64,000 bases of DNA from Sialis fuliginosa (lineage: Eukaryota; Arthropoda; Insecta; Megaloptera; Sialidae): positions 4,590,501-4,654,500 of the forward strand of contig OY540822.1 in assembly GCA_961205875.1 (NCBI GenBank), read 5' to 3'. The translations under genes were made by a program, and so were the position numbers. The notes under the pieces were generated by a model. That model made no database searches. It was not told the DNA's origin and saw only the letters and a list, made by a program, of their open reading frames with translations. Positions 24,701-36,700 of this stretch are shown here, piece by piece; within the stretch, counting starts at the first letter, position 1; each line of letters begins with the position of its first letter.

Positions 24701-27700
24701 AATATATCTAAATCAATAAATTGTTATCGTATAGTCCGGAAAAAAATATATGAACTAAAAGAACTAGAAGAACGAACTAGTTCATTAAAGACCACTGAAC
24801 TACAGGGAGTGCTCTTTGTTATGAACTAAAATGCTCAACTCTAGTGTGGAATAGTTCAACAATTTGTGTGTAGATGCACTTGATACTTGGCACACATGTT
24901 TATAGTGTTGTTTTTGCATTGTCTACATCTTCTTCTTGCTTTATTTTCTTCCTCTACTATCACGTGACCGATATTATCAAATCGAATTTCCATGAGTAAT
25001 GCACTTTTAGATGGTCGTTCATGATTTGGGTTTGAAGGAAATTTTACTCTTCGATGGCTGGTTCATCCATTTTCATAAAAGTGACTGCTATGTAGGACTT
25101 AAATTCTAACTGACATTTTTGATTTGTTTGCCAAATTGTAAATTTTCCAGGAATTTACAATAATACTATCGATCAAATTTATAAAGAGGAGCCACCACCA
25201 CTTTTTCCTTTTACGTTGATTCTGTAGTTACATATTCCGTTGTCATGCAAATCAACACCTCCCAATTTGTACAAGTAACCATTGGAACTACATAAGCACC
25301 ATAGTTTGAAGCCAAACCTAATTGATTTTCTCTTGATGTATATCTTACAACTATGTTGTCCAAAATATGACACAATTTCCTCATCGATAGACAAATAATG
25401 AGAAAATACTCCAAACTGCATATTCTTTTCATTTATCAAATCAAAAAGAGATCTTAGTTTTGAAAATATATCGCTTTTATCAAGTTGGTCGTTATCTAAT
25501 AAATGTATGTTTTGCTTTATGGAATCGAATCTGTTCCTACTCATACTGTTTCTAACAAGTATTACTCCTCTATCTTCATCTTTCGACCAATACAGTTTTG
25601 TAGCTGGTAACGTATGATAACCCGAAAAAATTAGTATGCCGAAAAATCATTTATTTTAGATCTTTTGATTCTACACAATTCTTTATTATATTATATTGCT
25701 CAATATTTAAGGATTTAGGCAGCGTATTACAAAATAGCACGCTAGCGGCAAACTTGTTTCCGACTTTATTTACTATTATCGTCACTGCTTATTCCTTATG
25801 TTACCTAACGTAACAAAATATAGCCTATAAACATATAATATAGCCAGAAAACATATCTATGAATTAAAAAAAAACACGTATATCAGATAAGTGGTTCTCG
25901 AGTTATAAGCGCATTAACGGACAGACAGACAGACAGAGAGACGTTGAGCTTTATATATATTAAGGATTCACTATAAATAATCACGCAAAACTGCCGCACT
26001 TATGTTACCCGTCTGTCGCGTCGGAAGATAACTGCGCGACATATTGGCGGCTTCTTACTGAGAATCCCAACGTTGCGTATACGCAACAATAATAAAATAG
26101 GTAAAGTATGTAAAAACTATAAACGCAATGTCAAATATCTTATCAAATACAAATCCCCTAACCATAAAAATTGTAAGACTTACATTTCAATAGCAATGCT
26201 ATCATCATCAGAGTCTTAAAGACACTAACTTAAAACTAAATACTACGACTATTTATATACCTTAGAAACTACTGAACCGGAACTTATCCTGGAACGGGAA
26301 ACGTTGACCGTATTGGTCTGAGTCATTACTTTAATAAGGTGAAAAGGTTGGACCATAGGGGTCCATTGTCAAAATTAAATACCTTACCCTTATTTTTGAA
26401 AATCTCCATACTTTCATAACAATCTAAATCTTTACTGTTAGAAACCGCTTTCAATAGATTAAGATCCTGAATTCTGTGGTGATTTTCAAACATATGAGTA
26501 GCTACACTAGACTTATTTAATCTTAAATGTTTTACATCGGCTATATGTTCTTTAAATCTTACATTGATGTCTCTTCTACTCTGACCAATGTAAAATTTAT
26601 CACAATCTTTACAATTTATTTTGTAGATTCCTGATTTGTCCGTAGGTTCATCCTTGTCTTTAGGGTTGCCTAACAAATTTTTGATACTATTATTAGAACT
26701 ATAGACTATTTTAAAGTCCATCTCACTAAAAATTTTTGAAAGACCTTGGTGTATCTAAGAAAATAAGGAATCTTTACATATTTATGTTTTATATCTTCTT
26801 TCAGACTAAGAGTTGTTATGTTATTTATATTAGATCTTAATTTGTGTTTTCTGATTAGGTTAAAAATTATATCTTTAGAGAAATCATTGAATATTGCCGT
26901 GTATAAAATATAATTTAATTCTTTTTTATAATTTTCTACTGACATTGGGAAATTGACTAATCTATAAACCATTGAATTAAAGGCTGTCAGTTTGTGTTGC
27001 ATACAATGATTTGACTTATTAGATATAAATCTCTTAGTTGAGGTATTTTTTCTATATATATCCACTTCTAATTTATTATCCTTTCTGATAACTAATGTAT
27101 CAAGGAAAGGTAATTTGCCATTCGTTTCTAATTCATGGGTGAATTTTATGCTATTAAATTTGGAATTTAGAGAATCTAAAAAAGTTTCTATACTACATTT
27201 GTTTAAATCAAACACTGCAAAAATATCGTCTACATATCTAATCCATACTCTTGGAAAGTAATTTAGTTCTTTTGCTGAGATCACATTCGAATTTACCCAT
27301 AAATAGATTGGCAATATAAGGTGATAAACTGTTACCCATTGCTGTACCGTCTAACTGTTGGTAATATTTATTATTAATTTTGAAATAATTTTGTTTTAAA
27401 CATAGATTGGTGAGTTTCAAATATTCGTTAATATGTTCACTCTCCAAATTATTTTCAATCAGTAAATCTCTCAGATATGTTAAAGTAGTTATGTCTCCTT
27501 TACTTAAGGTCAGGTTAATCTAAATTGGTAATTTGAAAAATCTAATTCAATTCTGCGCCGAAAAAATAGATCGACGAAAATATAATATAATATATATATG
27601 TATAAATATAATAGTTCATACATTTGCAAAAATTAAGCTTTTTGATTATATTGATGTATTTCATAAAAAACGTAATTCCTGTTCTGTTAAGAATAAATTG

Positions 27701-30700
27701 TAGCAATAAAAAAGTCATTCCATTCAATGACATATTTAAAAAAAAAATTGTTTTAAAATGTTTCGTTTACGCAACTTTGGGGATTAATGGGTTAATACAA
27801 CTACTGGAAAAACGGAGAAACTGTGGATTCTAGTCACTTAAACTAAAATTATACACCTTAACCACAATAAAACAATGTCACTCGACACGTGTTTCGACTT
27901 CACAAGAAGTCCTCATCAGGAGCCTAACAGTTCCAGACTCAAGTTACTGTCACTGTTAGGCTCCTGATGAGGACTTCTTGTGAAGTCGAAACACGTGTCG
28001 AGTGACATTGTTTTATTGTGGTTAAGGTGTATAATTTTAGTTTAAGGGTTAATACAAAGCAAATATGACTGATCAGGCCTGGCAATAAAAATTTTGAGGC
28101 TCATTTTTGTTTATCTCATTATCTATATCAAATGGACTCCTCTTGTTACTGATGGCATAATTTTCTGACACTACTTTTTATATTAGTATTTCAAGCTGGA
28201 AGAATAAACGACAATAAGTAGTAATCTATCATTTTATATGGGTTGTCTGAATTTTTTTGATTTGCAGTTTATTGTATTATTTTGTTTGTTTATTTATTAA
28301 GGCTTAATTATTATAGGATTCTTGCCCGTTTCTCTTATTACAATAAATAATTGTAATAGTCATGGCCTCACATCCTATCATGAGCCCCCAGGGTGGAAAT
28401 GTTGGCCGGCCCCCTAAGAAATTTTTTTAACCAGATTTTTCTTATCTCATAAGTAAGTTTTTTTTCGGTCTTTCAATAAGAAAATATATATCGTAAGTAC
28501 GTTTTTTTCGGCCTTTTAATAAGAAAAAACATCTGCCAAATAAATGCACAATGCTTCCTCGTTCAAACAATTTAAATAAAAACTGATGAAGTTTTCAGAT
28601 GAACTGCCGCCATTTATTCGAAATTTTTCTTAATACGCACATTATTTTTCATATATTTTTATCTGTTGTAAAAAATATTTGACTATGTTTTAAACTAAAT
28701 TGAGATAAATCTTCGTGTATTTTACTAAAAAAGTTGTGGTGACCTAAGTTATAGAAAATTTAATGCTCTACAAAAAAAATTCTATAAAATTTTCACGTAA
28801 CATGTGTCGTTATTGAGTTATCTTAAAAAATAAATATTGTGGTATGTCACCCCTCACCCTTACACACGATTTTAATGATTTTGAAATGGAACCATCCTCT
28901 AGCCAGACCTAAACAGCCAACTAAGTTTAATTAACATGAGGTTATGTATGTGACAAGGATTCAGGGTACATACATACATGAAACGAAAATTGTTTGTCTT
29001 GTCCTGAAACGGAAAGATCATGTTAAAATTTTAAGATAGGAATTTTTTCCCATTTTAAAACGATATAGCAAGGAAGCAAAATGTTTCAGGTAAGTAAGGG
29101 ATGTAAAGAAATGTTATTATTAATAATTAACTTATTCGCGATTGTATTTTATAGGAATTCGTTATTCAATGGATGTGAGCAGAGATGAAGTGACAGCTTT
29201 AGCATTTCTGATGACATTCAAATGTGCCTGCGTCAGTGTCCCATTCGGGGGCGCCAAAGCCGGGATCAGAATCAACCCAAAAGACTATTCAGAAGCAGAA
29301 CTTGAGAAAATTACCCGTAGATTCACGCTAGAATTAGCCAAGAAAGGATTCATCGGTATGTTTTATTTGTTCGATTGCTGTTTACCTAATTGTAAGCGCT
29401 GGTGAAAGCTAAAATATTTTTACGTTTGTATTTAAGGGAGTATATGTTAAAAATAAAACAAAATATTAATAACACATTACTTATTGGTCGTTTAAAAGTA
29501 AGAAAAAAATGGTAACATATTTTTTTATCATTAATTATGTGTCAATTGAGATTCTTTAGTTGCCTGTGGGAAAAACGTTGCTTGATTTCTATGGTGTATG
29601 TCGATGGATCTGAAAAATTCAAAAAGTTTCCTGTACAGTAATGTTTTCGTTATAGTTTGTCGAGCCAATTTTTTTAATTAAAAAAAAACAAAACATGTTA
29701 TGACATTTTGAAGATTAAAAATCTATTTTCATCAAAAATTTTGTTCTTTTATGGTTCAAAATATGTATTAAATGAAATATAAAAAAAAATTTGCAGGGCC
29801 CCAATGTTTGCAGATATGTGTCATTCAGAGGCCAAAAACCTGAATAAGTCTATGATAAATTTTTTGAGAAGTAGCTAATTGATAAAAAAAAACACTTAAC
29901 TGTTTATTTCGAATTAGATTTAGACGTAGGGGAATGTGGCGCATACAGAAAAACAATAATTAATAAAGCTGACAAGTTTGAAAATTATTTAATTGTTTTT
30001 GTTTAGGTATTATATTAGGTATTATATTATTGAAGAATAAAGATTTAGGACATTTTCATCTATGATTTACGAATCAAAATTTAATGGAATGTTAATGTAA
30101 TGTTTTTGATTTCAAATAATATGGTATAACGAACATTTAAAAAAATATCATCAAAATCGGTTCCGAAGTAAAAACCTTCATTGACTGGTGTATATGTATA
30201 AAAGTAAATAAAGTAATTCACATTTTGGTGACTAGAAATTGCAATTCTATATACAGGGTGGGGCATTTAAAGTGTTACAGTTGATTATCTCAGAACCATC
30301 GCATATTTGAAAAAAATGTTTCAACCAAAAAATGCTTCGTTGTAAGGGGGTAATCGAATAGTAATATTTATTTGCTATTTTAACGTGGCCTTCAAGGATA
30401 TTTGAAGGTCAACATAATTTTTTTAAATAGAAACCTATAGTTTTTATTTAGTAATCTTATTTTACGTGAAAAAATATGAATCTTTCATTGAAAACTTTTT
30501 TTTGAACAACCCAAGCTTTCCAAGGTATCTAACAAAATAATTCGAGATTTTGAACTTTCAAGAATTTTTTATTCAGAAACCACAAACTTTAGAAAAAAAG
30601 TACAGGATACACAAAATATTTATTTTGGTCTAATAAAGCGTGGAGAATTATTTAAAAAAATTTATAAACTTTTAAAAACTTTTTCTATTTATTTTATTTT

Positions 30701-33700
30701 AGCAAAAACAAAAAAATGTACGAAATGTTAAAAAAATCTAGAATAATTCTCCAAGTTTCATTAGATTAAAATAAACATTTTTTGTATTTTGTACTTTTTT
30801 TCTAAAGTTTATGGTTTCTGAGTAAATTATTCTTGAAAATTCAAAATCTCGAATTATTTTGTTAGATACCTTGGAAAGCTTGGGTTGTTCAAAAAAAAGT
30901 TTTCAATGAAAGATTCATATTTTTTCACGTAAAATAAGATTACTAAATAAAAACTATAGGTTTCTATTTAAAAAAATTATGTTGACCTTCAAATATCCTT
31001 GAAGGCTACGTTAAAATAGCAAATAAATATTACTATTCGATTACCCCCTTACAACCAAACATTTTTTAGTTGAAATATTTGTTTCAAATATGCGATGGTT
31101 CTGAGATAATCAACTGTAACACTTTAAATGCCCCACCCTGTATAATATTTGTAAAATGAATAAAATAAAGCTAGTTCTATTTATAAGGGTCTGTAGAAAT
31201 AAAACTGGGATACATATTTCTTAAAAATAGATACTTAACCAGGGTTTACATTACCTACAAGTTGTCTTTGTTGCATATAGGGCCAGGTGTTGACGTGCCG
31301 GCGCCGGACATGGGTACAGGCGCAAGGGAGATGTCCTGGATAGCGGACACTTACGCTAAGACTGTTGGATACACGGACATCAATGCTCACGCCTGCGTTT
31401 CCGGCAAACCAATCGCCCAGGGTGGTATCCACGGGCGAGTTTCTGCCACAGGAAGAGGCGTGTTCCACGGAGTAGACAGCTTCATTAACGAGCCGACATA
31501 TATGAAGATGATCGGCCTTGAACCAGGCTGGAAGGGTAAGACTTATATCATCCAGGGCTTTGGTAATGTAGGTCTTCATACGATGAGGTACTTCACGCGA
31601 GCTGGCGCTATATGCATTGGCGTCATGGATCGGAATGGAGGTATCTTTAACCCCAATGGAATTGATCCGAAGGTAAAGTAGTATTCAAATTGATAAAAAA
31701 ACTTAAAAAATAAAACCGACTTTAAAAAAAAACTTTAAAAATACTAAAAAGTTTTTGAAGTCAGGTTTTTTTTAAAAGTTTTTTTATTGGCTTGGCATTG
31801 GTGCCGACTTCAAAAACTGTTAAGGTTTATTTTTATACACTTTTAAGTGTTTTACGTTTTTTCCCCAATTTTTGAGTAACGTATCTCAATTCTGACACGT
31901 CTGTACCAATTTCCATCCAAGCTACCGGGGTAAGAAAAATAAAAATAAACTACTTTTATTTCAAACATTACATTTTGAAAATATCCATTTTTATGATATG
32001 AGTGAAGCAAACCAAAAAGAAATTTTTAGATTTTCAATAATTTTTTTCTCAAAAACTATGTACTAATTAAAAAAAATGAATAATGATAAAAAATAATTTA
32101 CTCAATAGGAACTTTAAAACAAACAAAATAAAGTTGAAATCGGATGATTAGGATCTGAGATACAGCCAATTTAAAAAAAAAGTGGCTCCCTATCTAAAAA
32201 TTATTATTTTGACCTTATCTATGAGCACAGAAAGTGGCATACTCCAATCAAAAAGTGCGGTTTTTTTACGTACCAGACCTACTATACATAATAAACAAAA
32301 ATAAAAAATAAACAAAATATTGGGATTCGAACTCGGGAGTAGTTCACAAGAGCTATTTTTTTGTAAATTTTAAAATATCAACCAAACGATACTTTATATC
32401 GAAATATATTTTAAGACAAAAAAAAAATCGCCTCGGCGCTTTTTTAAGAATTCATAAAATAAGAAATTCATAATTATAACGCGAATTTTATTTAGCATTT
32501 ATTATTTATTAACTTTATACTCTACATAATAAACAAAAAAATAAAAAAATATTGGGGTTCGAACTCGGGACCCTTAGTTTACAAAATTCGTTATATTTTT
32601 TTGTCAATTTTAAAATATCAACCAAACGGTACTTTATATCGAAAAATCACAAGAGATACAATAATTTGATTTTATTGAGAGGATTCTAAAACATATTTGA
32701 TATTATCGATCCAGTAATTAGTACCCGAGATATAAATTATTTTCAATTTTATTATAAGGCTTTTTTCTTGTGGATTCTCTAGCCTTTCAGGTACTCTTCC
32801 GATCTTTTTGAAACTTGGTAGAAAAATCGATCTTGTAAATACCTCAGTTAAGTTCGTTAGTTAGCGGAATTTCTTCATGAATTTTAAAATGGCAGCCGTT
32901 AAAAATTGAAAATAATTCATATCTCGGGTACTAATTATCGGATCGATAATATCAAATACGTTTTGGAATCCCCGTAATAAAAGCAAATTATTGTGTCTCG
33001 ATTTTTCGATATAAAATACCGTTTGGTTCATATTTCAAAATTTACAAAAAATTATAAAAGATCTTATAAACAATGGGTCCCGAATTCGAATTCCAATATA
33101 ATTTTTTTGTTTATTTTGTATAGTAATAAGTTAATAAACAATACCGTAAAGTGCGCCAACTTTTGCCAGTGACCCAACTATGTGCCACTGCTGATTTCGG
33201 ACAGAAAGGACTCTCTAGCGGAATAGGTTGTTGAGATAAAGCTTCCAAAAAAATACGTAGGACAGTTCTGACATGCGAGATGTGAACTTCCACATTCCCA
33301 ACCTTATCACTCTTATCTTATGAATACGAAAAATATTTTGGTGATAGTGTTGTTTTTCCAGTTTTACAAATTTTCGGGGAAGTCTCCTCTGGAATACATA
33401 TTTCGGATTTTTTTTGATTCATTGTAAGTTTATGATTCTATTCCTATACTATTAAAGGTGAAATAGCCGAATCGGCGATTTCTCAAGTTGTTGTATTTAC
33501 TTGTAGTACTAAGATTTTCAAAAAATGAAAGAAACGTGTGACAACTTTGTGCCATTTGTTCTCATCACTGAATCCGTATTATTTCAATAGTTTTCGTGGT
33601 TTTCGTTGTTTTTCTCGGACTAAGGTACTGGCACCAGTCTTGTACACATTAAAAGCAAAGTATACTGTTTTTTTTTTTTTTTGGGGGGGGGGGATTGATG

Positions 33701-36700
33701 GGCTTCTTTTTTGTAATTCTCCGCAAATAAAAGAATCGTAAAACAATGTAAATTAGATGCTATGAATATATAATAATTAATAAATATATTACATTAATAA
33801 TTAGGACAGGGTCGTTGTATGTTTCTATAAATAAATATAATCTTTTTTTTTAAATAAAAATTGTATGATAATGAATAGGTACTCGTACATATGTTAAACA
33901 ACGACAGTTTTGATAATGATGTTAACTAATTAAACTAAAATTTAATCTTAAATAATTAGGTCAGGCACGTATTAGGGAGAATTTATAGTTAATATTTTCG
34001 AGTAAAAATTGTATGAAAATGAATATGATTTTTATTCATTATACAAAATTGTAAATATCTCGGTTTCTATGCAAGATAAGGGGTTGTTTTCCCCCAAAAA
34101 AAACCCTCTCCGTAGTATTTTTTCCGCCGGATCGAATGATTCTTATCACAACTCTTTATATGTAACAAGGAAAGAAATATTAAATTATAATATTTTTATT
34201 ATTTTTATTCATTATACAAAATCGTAAATATCTCGGTTCCTATGCGAGATAGGGGGTTGTTTCCCCCCCTAAAACCCCCCTCTCCTGTAGTATTTTTTCC
34301 GCCGGATCGAATGATATAAATCACAACCCTTTATATGTAACGGGGGATGAAATATTAAATTTTTAAAACTTTTTTTATACTCTTTTGAATCGTGAATAAC
34401 TGGAGTGTGACGACATTGAGCCAGCGCAAGTTTAACACGCATTTTAGATGAGAAAAGAGAATGGCACAAAGTTGGCGCACTTATGTATACAACTTTCTGC
34501 TACACGAAAAAAATTCTCCCCCCCTTCCCATGCTACCTGGATTTTTTTCAGTAACAGGATTATATTCCTGAGATGTGTAGTTATGCCCATCCAATTATCT
34601 CAATAAATAAGGAAGATATGCTTAAAAAACCTCAAAAAGTGGCACAAAGTTGGCGCTCTTTACGGTAACTAATAAAAAAAAATCGCGTTATAACCTGCAC
34701 ACGATTTATGTATTTTTTTGCTTTATGAATTACTAAAAAAAAACGCCGAGGCAATTTTTTCTTTTTGGTCTTAAAATGTTCCTTAAATACTAAAGAATTG
34801 AATTGTATAAACCAATCTTGTCCAACCCGCGGCCCGCGATTATCTTTGGTACGGCCCTCATCGGATAATTAAAAAAAAAAAATCTTATAATATTAAAATA
34901 ATGAATATAACACATAACACAACGCTAAAAGGATTCTACGATTTAAAAAATAAAATACAATATTTTTAGAATAAAAAAAAAAACTAGAGGTACACCTTAT
35001 TAGGAAGATCCTAATTGGTTGGCAGATTTAGTTTTCAAAACTTAAAAAATAAACAAAAATAAAACAGACTTAAAAAAAGAAACACTGAAATGTATACGTA
35101 ATAATTAAATTTAAAAGTTTTTGAAGTCGGTTTTCTTTTCTTTTTATTAAAAAGTTTTTTATTGGCTTGGTACCGATTTCAATAACTGTTAAATTTAATT
35201 ATTAGGTATATTTCTCAGTGTCTAGTTTTTTGAGTCAATTTTATTTTTTTCTTAAAATTAAGTTTTTTATTTTTCTCTTTTGAGTGAAGTATCTTCGAAG
35301 TCCATGGTCAGATTTCAGTAGCGTAGTAAGAAAAAATTTCCGGGGGTGGGGGGGGGAAATACATTGAGCAAATTTTTTTATGGTATTTTAAACTGATTAT
35401 TATTATATCAAAACACGTTTTTTTTAGAACACTGAATATTTCGGGGGGAGGGGGGGTTATGTGCGGCCCTTGGTAGATAGGGTTTATGTTATGCGGTCCA
35501 AAAGGTTCAAAAGGTTGGACACCTATGGTATAAACAGATCAGAGTTAATCAATTTTTGATTACCTGTGTAGTAATAATAACTTGAATTAAATTTTATTTT
35601 ATTTTTATTTAAATTGAAATGACTATTTATATTGAATAAATGACTATAATAATTACATTTACTAAGTTTGGAATTATGACCTCGGTAACGCCGCGTCAGG
35701 TTGCAAATTGCAGTTCCCAGGCATCGCCTCAGCTATCGTTTCACTACGTGACTATTTCGTGTGAACATCAACGTGTGAACGGCGATATGATGCAACAAAT
35801 TACAGTGCAAGGGGTTTCGGGTTATAACAATGCCAATATTTAGCGATCTCGAAAAATGAAACTTGTCTGAAACATATTTTCTGAAAATTTGTTTTATTGG
35901 AAATAATCCACTGGAAACTCTTTAAAAAAATATACCGGGATATTGTCGAATTGAGAACTTCCTCCTTTTTTGAAGTCGGTTAAAACAGACCGAAACTATT
36001 ACTAATTTACATTTGTACCTTCAGGAACTAGAAAATCATCGCAATGAGAAAGGAACAATCATTAACTTCCCAGGCGCAGAGAACTACAAAGGTGAAAACA
36101 TGATGCACGAGAAATGTGATATATTTGTACCAGCTGCTATGGAGAAGACAATCAACTCGACTAATGCTGGAGGCATCAAAGCTAAAGTACGATACACATA
36201 TGTACATGTAGTAGGGGAGATCCGCTATGAAACGGTCATTTGAGATTGATGCAGTTTTTTATTGAAATTACAAATATTATAAAAAAATCAACTACTTTCT
36301 TACGGGGGGAAACCACATTAGAAGGCTGATTTTTAAACTTTTTTTGTGAATTTTTTTGAGGCGGAAAAAATAATTAGAATTTATTTAATCTTTGAGGTCA
36401 TTTTATTCATGACGGAAATGTCAAAGTTATAAGCTGCCGCCCATTGAAGGTCGTCGTCAATGTGAAGGACACAATTTTAATCTGAAAGCAAAACGAAGGT
36501 TTTCTTACATTTTTAATATATTTTCTTATTAGGTGAACCAGGTTTCAGCTAAAAATGTTGAAAATTGAATGTTTTACCGGAATTTAAAAAAAAATCTAAA
36601 TTTTCACCCTTTTTTTTAGTTCTTTTTCAAATAAAAAATATACTTTAAATTAAAGTTGGTTTAAGTGAACTGAGGGGCACTCTCTTTTATACTTATAGCA

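Larger units (their letters stand above)
9703..29154 (+). other. Gdh: GDH intron 1 (19.5 kb)
   Basis: The donor is GTAATG; the acceptor is TATTTTATAG before 29155. The joined codon GGA restores KGGIRYS. The intron is filled with the transposon remnants listed separately. No host exon was recognised inside it. Confidence 0.85.
31673..36024 (+). other. Gdh: GDH intron 3
   Basis: It contains repeat fragments with TTTTTGAAGTCGG (31755, 35118, 35972), tRNA-like TTCGAACTCGGGA fragments, a TIR element (33142-34667) and a hAT MITE (34813-35527). Acceptor CCTTCAG. Confidence 0.8.

Noticed and set aside
32325..32345. tRNA gene
   Set aside because: Only a T-arm-like motif is present; no acceptor stem, D arm or anticodon arm could be folded around it.
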